DNA of 64,000 nt, taken from positions 28,187,501 through 28,251,500 of the forward strand of contig NC_079881.1 in assembly GCF_029227915.1 (NCBI RefSeq), in the 5' to 3' direction. The stretch is from Hydractinia symbiolongicarpus. Lineage: Eukaryota > Cnidaria > Hydrozoa > Anthoathecata > Hydractiniidae. This document shows, piece by piece, positions 35,478 through 47,853 of the stretch. Every line of letters starts with the position of its first letter. The stretch's first letter is position 1. The notes under the pieces are model-generated. The model did no database searches. It had not been told where the DNA came from and worked only from the letters and a program-made list of their open reading frames with translations. Both the position numbers and the translations under genes were made by a program.

Positions 35478-36693
35478 CATGAGACTTGTAGTTTTCAGAA
35501 ATGTTTTCATTTTTGATGAGACGCTTAATGAAAGTGGTTTAATCGCCGGCAAACGAAAACCCGCGATTTCCCGTAAATCCCGGGCTTGGCCCGTATAGTC
35601 AAAAGTTTACAAAGAAAGTACCCAGGGAGTAAACTCATTTTCCGAACGATTTTTTAAATTATTTTTTCACCACTAAAACGCATGAGACTTGTAGTTTTCA
35701 AAAATGTTTTTATTTTTGATGAGACGCTTAATAAAAGAGGTTCAATCGACGGCATTCGAAAACCAGCGATTTCCCCTAAATCCCGGGCTTGGCCCGTATA
35801 GTCAAAAGTATACAAAGAAAGTACCCAGGGTGTAAACTCATTTCCCGAACGATTTTTTAAATTATTATTCCACCACTAAAGCCCATGAGACTTGTAGTTT
35901 TTAAAAATGTTTCCATTTTTGATGAGACGCTGAATAAAAGAAAGTTAATCGCCGTCAAACGAAAACACGCGACTTCCCATAAATCCCGGACTCGGCCCGT
36001 ATAGTCAAAAGTATACAAAGAAAGTACCCAGGGAGGAAACTCATTTCCGAACGATTTTTTGAATTATTTTTTCACCACTAAAACGCATGAGACTTGTAGT
36101 TTTCAGAAATGTTTTCATTTTTGATGAGACGCTTAATGAAAGTGGTTTAATCGCCGGCAAACGAAAACCCGCGATTTCCCGTAAATCCCGAGCTTGGCCC
36201 GTATAGTCAAAAGTTTACAAAGAAAGTACCCAGGGAGTAAACTCATTTTCCGAACGATTTTTTAAATTATTTTTTCACCACTAAAACGCATGAGACTTGT
36301 AGTTTTCAAAAATGTTTTTATTTTTGATGAGACGCTTAATAAAAGAGGTTCAATCGACGGCATTCGAAAACCAGCGATTTCCCCTAAATCCCGGGCTTGG
36401 CCCGTATAGTCAAAAGTATACAAAGAAAGTACCCAGGGTGTAAACTCATTTCCCGAACGATTTTTTAAATTATTATTCCACCACTAAAGCCCATGAGACT
36501 TGTAGTTTTTAAAAATGTTTCCATTTTTGATGAGACGCTGAATAAAAGAAAGTTAATCGCCGTCAAACGAAAACACGCGAATTCCCATAAATCCCGGACT
36601 CGGCCCGTATAGTCAAAAGTATACAAAGAAAGTACCCAGGGAGGAAACTCATTTCCGAACGATTTTTTGAATTATTTTTTCACCACTAAAACG
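35478..36693 (+). repeat. Tandem 3-mer J-K-L, 608 bp x 2
   Basis: Monomers J, K and L at 35478, 35681 and 35884 are directly repeated at 36086, 36289 and 36492. Both K copies share AATAAAAGAGGTTC, where the isolated copy at 33452 has AATGAAAGAGG. Both L copies share TGTTTCCATTTTT. The doubling is therefore recent relative to the split from the 33 kb copy. Confidence 0.88.
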
Positions 36694-37301
36694 CATGAGA
36701 CTTGTAGTTTTCAAAAATGTTTTCATTTTTGATGAGACGCTGAATAAAAGAAGTTTAATCGCCGGCAAACGAAAACCCGCGATTTCCCGTAAATCCCGGG
36801 CTTGACACGTATAGTCGAATGTATACAAAGAAAGTACCCTGTGCGTAAACTCATTTCCAGAACGATTTTTTAAATTATTTTTTCACCACTAAAACGCATG
36901 AGACTTGTAGTTTTCAAAAATGTTTTCATTTTTGATGAGACACTGAAAAAAAGAAGTTTAATCGCTGGCAAACGAAAACCTGCGATTTCCCGTAAATCCC
37001 GGACTCGGCCCGTATAGTCAAAAGTATACAAAGAAAGTACCCAGGGTGTAAACTCATTTCCCGAACGATTTTTTAAATTATTATTTCACCACTAAAGCCC
37101 ATGAGACTTGTAGTTTTTAAAAATGTTTTCATTTTTGATGAGACGCTGAATAAAAGAAGTTTAATCGCCGGCAAACGAAAACACGCAACTTCCCGTAAAT
37201 CCCGGACTCGGCCCGTATAGTCAAAAGTATACAAAGAAAGTACCCAGGGAGTAAACTCATTTCCGAACGATTTTTTGAATTATTTTTTCACCACTAAAAC
37301 G

Positions 37302-39532
37302 CATGAGACTTGTAGTTTTCAAAAATGTTTTCATTCTTGATGAGACGCTGAATGAAAGTGGTTTAATCGCCGGTAAACGAAAACCAGCGATTTCAAGTAA
37401 ATCCCGGGCTTGACACGTATAGTCGAATGTATACAAAGAAAGTACCCTGTGAGTAAACTCATTTCCAGAACGATTTTTTAAATTATTTTTTCACCACTAA
37501 AACGCATGAGACTTGTAGTTTTCAAAAATGTTTTCATTTTTGATGAGACACTGAATAAAAGAAGTTTAATCGCTGGCAAAGGAAAACCTGCGATTTCCCG
37601 TAAATCCCGGACTCGGCCCGTATAGTCAAAAGTATACAAAGAAAGTACCCAGGGAGGAAACTCATTTCCGAACGATTTTTTGAATTATTTTTTTACCACT
37701 AAAACGCATGAGACTTGTAGTTTTCAAAAATGTTTTCATTTTTGATGAGACGCTGAATATAAGAAGTTTAATCGCCGGCAAACGAAAATCCGCCATTTCC
37801 GGTAAAACCCGGACTCAGCCCGTATAATCAAAAGTATACAAAGAAAGTACCCAGGGGGTAAACTCATTTCCCGATCGATTTTTTAAATTATTTTTTCATC
37901 ACTAAAACGCATGAGACTTGTAGTTTTCAAAAATGTTTTCATTTTTGATGAGACGCTGAATAAAAGAAGTTTAATCGCCGGCAAACGAAAACCCGCGATT
38001 TCCCGTAAATCCCGGGCTTGACACGTATAGTCGAATGTATACAAAGAAAGTACCCTGTGAGTAAACTCATTTCCAGAACGATTTTTTAAATTATTTTTTC
38101 ACCACTAAAACGCATGAGACTTGTAGTTTTCAAAAATGTTTTCATTTTTGATGAGACACTGAATAAAAGAAGTTTAATCGCTGGCAAACGAAAACCTGCG
38201 ATTTCCCGTAAATCCCGGACTCGGCCCGTATAGTCAAAAGTATACAAAGAAAGTACCCAGGGTGTAAACTCATTTCCCGAACGATTTTTTAAATTATTAT
38301 TTCACCACTAAAGCCCATGAAACTTGTAGTTTTTAAAAATGTTTTCATTTTTGATGAGACGCTTAATGAAAGTGGTTTAATCGCCGGCAAACGAAAACCC
38401 GCGATTTCCCGTAAATCCCGGGCTTGGCCCGTATAGTCGAATGTATACAAAGAAAGTACCCTGTGAGTAAACTCATTTCCAAAACGATTTTTTAAATTAT
38501 CTTTTCACCACTAAAACGCATGAGAATTGTCGTTTTCAAAAATGTTTTCATTTTTGATGAGACACTGAATAAAAGAGGCTTAATCGCCGGCAAACGAAAA
38601 CCCGCGATTTCCCGTAAATCCCGCACTCGGCCCGTATAGTCAAAAGTTTACAAAGAAAGTACCTAGGGAGTAAACTCATTTTCCGAACGATTTTTTAAAT
38701 TATTTTTTCACCACTAAAACGCATGAGACTTGTAGTTTTCAAAAATGTTTTTATTTTTGATGAGACGCTTAATGAAAGAGGTTCAATCGACGGCATTCGA
38801 AAACCAGCGATTTACCTTAAATCCCGGGCTTGGCCCGTATAGTCAAAAGTATACAAAGAAAGTACCCAGGGTGTAAACTCATTTCCCGAACGATTTTTTA
38901 AATTATTATTCCACCACTAAAGCCCATGAGACTTGTAGTTTTTAAAAATGTTTTCATTTTTGATGAGACGCTGAATAAAAGAAAGTTAATCGCCGTCAAA
39001 CGAAAACACGCGACTTCCCATAAATCCCGGACTCGGCCCGTATAGTCAAAAGTATACAAAGAAAGTACCCAGGGAGGAAACTCATTTCCGAACGATTTTT
39101 TGAATTATTTCTTCACCACTAAAACGCATGAGACTTGTAGTTTTCAGAAATGTTTTCATTTTTGATGAGACGCTTAATGAAAGTGGTTTAATCGACGGCA
39201 AAGGAAAACCCGCGATTTACCGTAAATCCCGGGCTTGGCCCGTATAGTCGAATGTATACAAAGAAAGTACCCTGTGAGTAAACTCCTTTCCAAAACGATT
39301 TTTTAAATTTTCTTTTCACCACTAAAACGGATGAGAATTGTTGTTTTCAAAAATGTTTTCATTTTTGATGAGACACTGAATAAAAGAGGTTTAATCGACG
39401 GCAATCGAAAACCAGCGATTTCCCCTAAATCCCAGGCTTGACCCGTGTAGTGGAATGTATACAAACAAAGTACCCAGGGAGTAAACTCATTTCCAGAACG
39501 ATTTTTTAAATTATTTTTTCACCACTAAAACG
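37302..39532 (+). repeat. Mosaic domain 9b between HORs
   Basis: About eleven monomers with N-O pairs spaced by 608 bases (O at 36897, 37505 and 38113) and a K-L pair at 38722-39126. The monomer at 37302 is composite: GAATGAAAGTGG and GGTAAACG in the middle, then TTTCAAGTAAATC and the N-type GGGCTTGACACG. The O monomer at 37505 ends with the P/L tail GAGGAAACTC instead of GGTGTAAACTC. At 39330 a monomer begins GGATGAGAATTGTTG and ends with CCCAGGCTTGACCCG, introducing the states of the next domain. Confidence 0.75.
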
Positions 39533-42500
39533 CATAAGACTTGTAGTTTTCAATAATGTTTTCATTTGTGATAAGACGCTGAATAAAAGAAGTTTAAACG
39601 GCGGCAAACGAAAACCTGCGATTTCCCGTAAATCCCGGACTCTGCCCGTATAATCAAAAGTATACAAAGAAAGTACCCAGGGAGTAAACTAATTTCCCAA
39701 ACGATTTTTTAAATTATTTTTTCACCACTAAAACGCATGAGACTTGTAGTTTTCAGAAATGTTTTCATTTTTGATGAGACGCTTAATGAAAGTGGTTTAA
39801 TCGTCGGCAAACGAAAACCCGTGATTTCCCGTAAATCCCGGGCTTGGCCCGTATAGTGGAATGTATACAAAGAAAGTACCCTGTGAGTAAACTCATTTCC
39901 AAAACGATTTTTAAAATTTTCTTTTCACCACTAAAACGCATGAGACTTGTAGTTTTCAAAAATGTTTTCATTTTTGATGAGACGCTTAATGAAATTGGTT
40001 TAATCGTCAGCAAACGAAAACCCGTGATTTCCCGTAAATCCCGGGCTTGGCCCGTATAGTGGAATGTATAAAAAGAAAGTACCTTGTGAGTAAACTCATT
40101 TCCAAAACGATTTTTTAAATTTTCTTTTTACCACTAAAACGCATGAGAATTGTAGTTTTCAAAAATGTTTTCATTTTTGATGGGACGCTGTATAAAAAAA
40201 GTTTAATTGCCGGCAAACGAAAACCCGCGATTTCCCGTAAATCCCGCACTCGGCCCGTACAGTCAAAAGTTTACAAAGAAAGTACCCAGGGAGTAAACTC
40301 ATTTTCTGAACGATTTTTTAAATTATTTTTTCACCACTAAAACGCATGAGACTTGTAGTTTTCAAAAATGTTTTCATTTTTGATTGGACGCTTAATGAAA
40401 GAGGTTTAAACGCCGGCAAACGAAAACCAGCGATTTCCCGTAAATCCCGGACTCTGCCCGTATAATCAAAAGTATACAAAGAAAGTACCCAGGGAGTAAA
40501 CTCATTTCCCAAGCGATTTTTTAAATTATTTTTTCACCACTAAAACGCATGAGACTTGTAGTTTTCAAAAATGTGTTCATTTTTGATGAGACGCTGAATA
40601 AAAGAAGTTTAATCGCCGGAAAACGAAAACCTGCGATTTCCCGTAAATCCCGGACTCGACCCGTATAGTCAAAAGTATACAAAGAAAGTACCCATGGTGT
40701 AAACTCATTTCCCGAACGATTTTTTAAATTATTATTTCACCACTGAAGCCCATGAGACTTCTAGTTTTTAAAAATGTTTTCATTTTTGATTGGACGCTTA
40801 ATGAAAGAGGTTTAATCGACGGCAATCGAAAACCAGCGATTTCCCCTAAATCCCAGGCTTGACCCGTGTAGTGGAATGTATACAAACAAAGTACCCAGGG
40901 AGTAAACTCATTTCCAGAACGATTTTTTAAATTATTTTTTCACCACTAAAACGCATAAGACTTGTAGTTTTCAATAATGTTTTCATTTGTGATAAGACGC
41001 TGAATAAAAGAAGTTTAAACGGCGGCAAACGAAAACCTGCGATTTCCCGTAAATCCCGGACTCTGCCCGTATAATCAAAAGTATACAAAGAAAGTACCCA
41101 GGGAGTAAACAAATTTCCCAAACGATTTTTTAAATTATTTTTTCACCACTAAAACGCATGAGACTTGTAGTTTTCAGAAATGTTTTCATTTTTGATGAGA
41201 CGCTTAATGAAAGTGGTTTAATCGTCGGCAAACGAAAACCCGTGATTTCCCGTAAATCCCGGGCTTGGCCCGTATAGTGGAATGTATACAAAGAAAGTAC
41301 CCTGTGAGTAAACTCATTTCCAAAACGATTTTTAAAATTTTCTTTTCACCACTAAAACGCATGAGACTTGTAGTTTTCAAAAATGTTTTCATTTTTGATG
41401 AGACGCTTAATGAAATTGGTTTAATCGTCAGCAAACGAAAACCCGTGATTTCCCGTAAATCCCGGGCTTGGCCCGTATAGTGGAATGTATAAAAAGAAAG
41501 TACCTTGTGAGTAAACTCATTTCCAAAACGATTTTTTAAATTTTCTTTTTACCACTAAAACGCATGAGAATTGTAGTTTTCAAAAATGTTTTCATTTTTG
41601 ATGGGACGCTGTATAAAAAAAGTTTAATTGCCGGCAAACGAAAACCCGCGATTTCCCGTAAATCCCGCACTCGGCCCGTACAGTCAAAAGTTTACAAAGA
41701 AAGTACCCAGGGAGTAAACTCATTTTCCGAACGATTTTTTAAATTATTTTTTCACCACTAAAACGCATGAGACTTGTAGTTTTCAAAAATGTTTTCATTT
41801 TTGATTGGACGCTTAATGAAAGAGGTTTAAACGCCGGCAAACGAAAACCAGCGATTTCCCGTAAATCCCGGACTCTGCCCGTATAATCAAAAGTATACAA
41901 AGAAAGTACCCAGGGAGTAAACTCATTTCCCAAGCGATTTTTTAAATTATTTTTTCACCACTAAAACGCATGAGACTTGTAGTTTTCAAAAATGTGTTCA
42001 TTTTTGATGAGACGCTGAATAAAAGAAGTTTAATCGCCGGAAAACGAAAACCTGCGATTTCCCGTAAATCCCGGACTCGACCCGTATAGTCAAAAGTATA
42101 CAAAGAAAGTACCCATGGTGTAAACTCATTTCCCGAACGATTTTTTAAATTATTATTTCACCACTGAAGCCCATGAGACTTCTAGTTTTTAAAAATGTTT
42201 TCATTTTTGATTGGACGCTTAATGAAAGAGGTTTAATCGACGGCAATCGAAAACCAGCGATTTCCCCTAAATCCCAGGCTTGACCCTTGTAGTAGAATGT
42301 ATACAAACAAAGTACCCAGGGAGTAAACTCATTTCCAGAACGATTTTTTAAATTATTATTCCACCACTAAAGCCCATGAGACTTGTAGTTTTTAAAAATG
42401 TTTTCATTTTTGATGAGACGCTGAATAAAAGAAAGTTAATCGCCGGCAAACGAAAACACGCGACTTCCCATAAATCCCGGACTCGGCCCGTATAGTCAAA

Positions 42501-45500
42501 AGTATACAAAGAAAGTACCCAGGGAGGAAACTCATTTCCGAACGATTTTTTGAATTATTTTTTCACCACTAAAACGCATGAGACTTGTAGTTTTCAGAAA
42601 TGTTTTCATTTTTGATGAGACGCTGTATAAAAAAAGTTTAATTGCCGGCAAACGAAAACCCGCGATTTCCCGTAAATCCCGCACTCGGCCCGTACAGTCA
42701 AAAGTTTACAAAGAAAGTACCCAGGGAGTAAACTCATTTTCTGAACGATTTTTTAAATTATTTTTTCACCACTAAAACGCATGAGACTTGTAGTTTTCAA
42801 AAATGTTTTCATTTTTGATTGGACGCTTAATGAAAGAGGTTTAAACGCCGGCAAACGAAAACCAGCGATTTCCCGTAAATCCCGGACTCTGCCCGTATAA
42901 TCAAAAGTATACAAAGAAAGTACCCAGGGAGTAAACTCATTTCCCAAGCGATTTTTTAAATTATTTTTTCACCACTAAAACGCATGAGACTTGTAGTTTT
43001 CAAAAATGTGTTCATTTTTGATGAGACGCTGAATAAAAGAAGTTTAATCGCCGGAAAACGAAAACCTGCGATTTCCCGTAAATCCCGGACTCGACCCGTA
43101 TAGTCAAAAGTATACAAAGAAAGTACCCATGGTGTAAACTCATTTCCCGAACGATTTTTTAAATTATTATTTCACCACTGAAGCCCATGAGACTTCTAGT
43201 TTTTAAAAATGTTTTCATTTTTGATTGGACGCTTAATGAAAGAGGTTTAATCGACGGCAATCGAAAACCAGCGATTTCCCCTAAATCCCAGGCTTGACCC
43301 GTGTAGTGGAATGTATACAAACAAAGTACCCAGGGAGTAAACTCATTTCCAGAACGATTTTTTAAATTATTTTTTCACCACTAAAACGCATAAGACTTGT
43401 AGTTTTCAATAATGTTTTCATTTGTGATAAGACGCTGAATAAAAGAAGTTTAAACGGCGGCAAACGAAAACCTGCGATTTCCCGTAAATCCCGGACTCTG
43501 CCCGTATAATCAAAAGTATACAAAGAAAGTACCCAGGGAGTAAACAAATTTCCCAAACGATTTTTTAAATTATTTTTTCACCACTAAAACGCATGAGACT
43601 TGTAGTTTTCAGAAATGTTTTCATTTTTGATGAGACGCTTAATGAAAGTGGTTTAATCGTCGGCAAACGAAAACCCGTGATTTCCCGTAAATCCCGGGCT
43701 TGGCCCGTATAGTGGAATGTATACAAAGAAAGTACCCTGTGAGTAAACTCATTTCCAAAACGATTTTTAAAATTTTCTTTTCACCACTAAAACGCATGAG
43801 ACTTGTAGTTTTCAAAAATGTTTTCATTTTTGATGAGACGCTTAATGAAATTGGTTTAATCGTCAGCAAACGAAAACCCGTGATTTCCCGTAAATCCCGG
43901 GCTTGGCCCGTATAGTGGAATGTATAAAAAGAAAGTACCTTGTGAGTAAACTCATTTCCAAAACGATTTTTTAAATTTTCTTTTTACCACTAAAACGCAT
44001 GAGAATTGTAGTTTTCAAAAATGTTTTCATTTTTGATGGGACGCTGTATAAAAAAAGTTTAATTGCCGGCAAACGAAAACCCGCGATTTCCCGTAAATCC
44101 CGCACTCGGCCCGTACAGTCAAAAGTTTACAAAGAAAGTACCCAGGGAGTAAACTCATTTTCCGAACGATTTTTTAAATTATTTTTTCACCACTAAAACG
44201 CATGAGACTTGTAGTTTTCAAAAATGTTTTCATTTTTGATTGGACGCTTAATGAAAGAGGTTTAAACGCCGGCAAACGAAAACCAGCGATTTCCCGTAAA
44301 TCCCGGACTCTGCCCGTATAATCAAAAGTATACAAAGAAAGTACCCAGGGAGTAAACTCATTTCCCAAGCGATTTTTTAAATTATTTTTTCACCACTAAA
44401 ACGCATGAGACTTGTAGTTTTCAAAAATGTGTTCATTTTTGATGAGACGCTGAATAAAAGAAGTTTAATCGCCGGAAAACGAAAACCTGCGATTTCCCGT
44501 AAATCCCGGACTCGACCCGTATAGTCAAAAGTATACAAAGAAAGTACCCATGGTGTAAACTCATTTCCCGAACGATTTTTTAAATTATTATTTCACCACT
44601 GAAGCCCATGAGACTTCTAGTTTTTAAAAATGTTTTCATTTTTGATTGGACGCTTAATGAAAGAGGTTTAATCGACGGCAATCGAAAACCAGCGATTTCC
44701 CCTAAATCCCAGGCTTGACCCGTGTAGTCGAATGTATACAAACAAAGTACCCAGGGAGTAAACTCATTTCCAGAACGATTTTTTAAATTATTATTCCACC
44801 ACTAAAGCCCATGAGACTTGTAGTTTTTAAAAATGTTTTCATTTTTGATGAGACGCTGAATAAAAGAAAGTTAATCGCCGGCAAACGAAAACACGCGACT
44901 TCCCATAAATCCCGGACTCGGCCCGTATAGTCAAAAGTATACAAAGAAAGTACCCAGGGAGGAAACTCATTTCCGAACGATTTTTTGAATTATTTTTTCA
45001 CCACTAAAACGCATGAGACTTGTAGTTTTCAGAAATGTTTTCATTTTTGATGAGACGCTTAATGAAAGTGGTTTAATCGCCGGCAAACGAAAACCCGCGA
45101 TTTACCGTAAATCCCGGGCTTGGCCCGTATAGTCGAATGTATACAAAGAAAGTACCCTGTGAGTAAACTCATTTCCAAAACGATTTTTTGAATTTTCTTT
45201 TCACCACTAAAACGGATGAGAATTGTCGTTTTCAAAAATGTTTTCATTTTTGATGAGACACTGAATAAAAGAGGTTTAATCGCCGGCAAACGAAAACCCG
45301 CGATTTCCCGTAAATCCCGGGCTTGGCCCGTATAGTCGAATGTATACAAAGAAAGTACCCTGTGAGTAAACTCATTTCCCGAACGATTTTTTAAATTATT
45401 TTTTCACCACTAAAACGCATGAGACTAGTAGTTCTCAAAAATGTTTTCATTCTTGATTGGACGCCTAATGAATGAGGTTTAATCGACGGCAATCGAAAAC

Positions 45501-45620
45501 CAGCGATTTCCCCTAAATCCCAGGCTTGACCCGTGTAGTGGAATGTATACAAACAAAGTACCCAGGGAGTAAACTCATTTCCAGAACGATTTTTTAAATT
45601 ATTTTTTCACCACTAAAACG
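39533..45620 (+). repeat. HOR domain 10: 7-mer (1421 bp) alternating with 5-mer; 12-mer of 2435 bp
   Basis: The 7-mer 39533-40953 reads G, D', GAAATTGG monomer, GACGCTGTATAAAA monomer, GATTGGACGC monomer, H, then CCCATGAGACTTCTAG with GATTGGACGC. It repeats at 40954-42374. A 5-mer follows at 42375-43388 (L, a D/GACGCTGTATAAAA fusion at 42577, GATTGG, H, CTTCTAG). A third 7-mer lies at 43389-44809, and an L monomer at 44810 begins what would be the next 5-mer before the order changes. Thus 7+5 forms a 12-mer (40954 to 43389). Copies are nearly identical. One private change is ACCCTTGTAGTAGAATG near 42283 against ACCCGTGTAGTGGAATG in the other copies. The last cluster, 45621, opens like the 7-mer again but breaks off. 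Confidence 0.88.
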
Positions 45621-47853
45621 CATAAGACTTGTAGTTTTCAATAATGTTTTCATTTGTGATAAGACGCTGAATAAAAGAAGTTTAAACGGCGGCAAACGAA
45701 AACCTGCGATTTCCCGTAAATCCCGGACTCTGCCCGTATAATCAAAAGTATACAAAGAAAGTACCCAGGGAGTAAACTAATTTCCCAAACGATTTTTTAA
45801 ATTATTTTTTCACCACTAAAACGCATGAGACTTGTAGTTTTCAGAAATATTTTCATTTTTGATGAGACGCTTAATGAAAGTGGTTTAATCGTCGGCAAAC
45901 GAAAACCCGTGATTTCCCGTAAATCCCGGGCTTGGCCCGTATAGTGGAATGTATACAAAGAAAGTACCCTGTGAGTAAACTCATTTCCAAAACGATTTTT
46001 AAAATTTTCTTTTCACCACTAAAACGCATGAGACTTGTAGTTTTCAAAAATGTTTTCATTTTTGATGAGACGCTTAATGAAATTGGTTTAATCGTCAGCA
46101 AACGAAAACCCGTGATTTCCCGTAAATCCCGGGCTTGGCCCGTATAGTGGAATGTATACAAAGAAAGTACCCAGGGAGTAAACTCATTTCCCAAGCGATT
46201 TTTTAAATTATTTTTTCACCACTAAAACGCATGAGACTTGTAGTTTTCACAAATGTGTTCATTTTTGATGAGACGCTGAATAAAAGAAGTTTAATCGCCG
46301 GAAAACGAAAACCTGCGATTTCCCGTAAATCCCGGACTCGACCCGTATAGTCAAAAGTATACAAAGAAAGTACCCATGGTGTAAACTCATTTCCCGAACG
46401 ATTTTTTAAATTATTTTTTCACCACTAAAACGCATGAGACTTGTAGTTTTCAAAAATGTGTTCATTTTTGATGAGACGCTGAATAAAAGAAGTTTAATCG
46501 CCGGAAAACGAAAACCTGCGATTTCCCGTAAATCCCGGACTCGGCCCGTATAGTCAAAAGTACACAAAGAAAGTACCCATGGTGTAAACTAATTTCCCAA
46601 ACGATTTTTTAAATTCTTTTTTCACCACTAAAACGCATGAGACTTGTAGTTTTCAGAAATGTTTTCATTTTTGATGAGACGCTTATTAAAAGTGGTTTAT
46701 GCGTCGGCAAACGAAAACCCGTGATTTCCCGTAAATCCCGGGCTTGGCCCGTATAGTGGAATGTATACAAAGAAAGTACCCTGTGAGTAAACTCATTTCC
46801 AAAACGATTTTTTAAATTTTCTTTTCACCACTAAAACGCATGAGACTTGTAGTTTTCAAAAATGTTTTCTATTTTGATGAGACGCTTAATGAAAGTGGTT
46901 TAATCGTCAGCAAACGAAAACCCGTGATTTCCCGTAAATCCCGGGCTTGGCCCGTATAGTGGAATGTATACAAAGAAAGTACCCTGTGAGTAAACTCATT
47001 TCCAAAACGATTTTTTAAATTTTCTTTTCACCACTAAAACGCATGAGAATTGTAGTTTTCAAAAATGTTTTCATTTTTGATGGGACGCTGAATAAAAAAA
47101 GTTTAATTGCCGGCAAACGAAAACCCGCGATTTCCCGTAAATCCCGGACTCTGCCAGTATAAACAAAAGTATACAAAGAAAGTACCCAAGGAGTAAACTC
47201 ATTTCCCGAGCGATTTTTTAAATTATTTTTTCACCACTAAAACGCATGAGACTTGTAGTTTTCAAAAATATGTTCATTTTTAATGAGACGCTGAATAAAA
47301 GAAGTTTAATCGCCGGAAAATGAAAACCTGCGATTTCCCGTAAATCCCGGACTCGGCCCGTATAGTCAAAAGTATACAAAGAAAGTACCCATGGTGTAAA
47401 CTCATTTCCTGAACGATTTTTTAAATTATTATTTCACCACTAAAGCCCATGAGACTTGTAGTTTTTAAAAATGTTTTCATTTTTGATGAGACGCTTAATG
47501 AAAGTGGTTTAATCGTCGGCAAACGAAAACCCGTGATTTCCTGTAAATCCCGGGCTTGGCCCGTATAGTGGAATGTATACAAAGAAAGTACCCTGTGAGT
47601 AAACTCATTTCCAAAACGATTTTTTAAATTTTCTTTTCACCACTAAAACGCATGAGACTTGTAGTTTTCAAAAATGTTTTTATTTTTGTTGAGACACTGA
47701 ATAAAAAGAGTTTAATCGCCGGCAAACGAAAACCCGCCATTTCCCGTAAATCCCGGGCTTAACCCGTGTAGTCGAATGTATACAAAGAAAGTACCCAGGG
47801 AGTAAACTCATTTCCAAAACGATTTTTTAAATTTTCTTTTCACCAGTAAAACG
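45621..47853 (+). repeat. Mosaic domain 11
   Basis: Eleven monomers without a tandem unit: G (45621), D' (45824), the GAAATTGG monomer (46027), two adjacent H monomers (46230 and 46433, a single-monomer doubling), D' (46636, with the unusual GCTTATTAAAAGTGGTTTATGCG), a TTTTCTATTTTGATG monomer (46839), a GATGGGACGC monomer (47042), the first AAAAATATGTTC H form (47245), a CCCATGAG monomer with D' body (47448) and the TTTTTGTTGAG A form (47651). This is the place where the right-hand variants first appear. Confidence 0.75.

Larger units (their letters stand above)
32236..37301 (+). repeat. HOR domain 9: 11-mer of 2229 bp, then a 14-mer version of 2837 bp
   Basis: The 11-mer at 32236-34464 reads P, M (GAATATAAGAAG), N, O, P, J, K, L, N, O, P. 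It recurs at 34465-37301 with the three-monomer block J-K-L doubled (35478-36085 and 36086-36693, 608 bp each), making 14 monomers. J has TTCAGAAATG with GTCAAAAGTTTAC. K has TTTTTATTTTTGATG with GAGGTTCAATCGACGGCATTCG. L has CCACCACTAAAGCC with GAAAGTTAATCGCCGTC. N monomers after M read GCCGCCAAACG in both copies (32641, 34870), confirming the unit. Total 2837 equals the domain 3 unit only by coincidence of monomer count and 202-bp members. Confidence 0.86.

Noticed and set aside
34465-37301. The 2837-bp unit here as the same unit as the 2837-bp unit at 5884
   Set aside because: The lengths agree, but the classes differ completely (P, M, N, O, J, K, L against D, A and GGCGCG types). Equal length follows from 14 monomers with the same number of 202-bp members.
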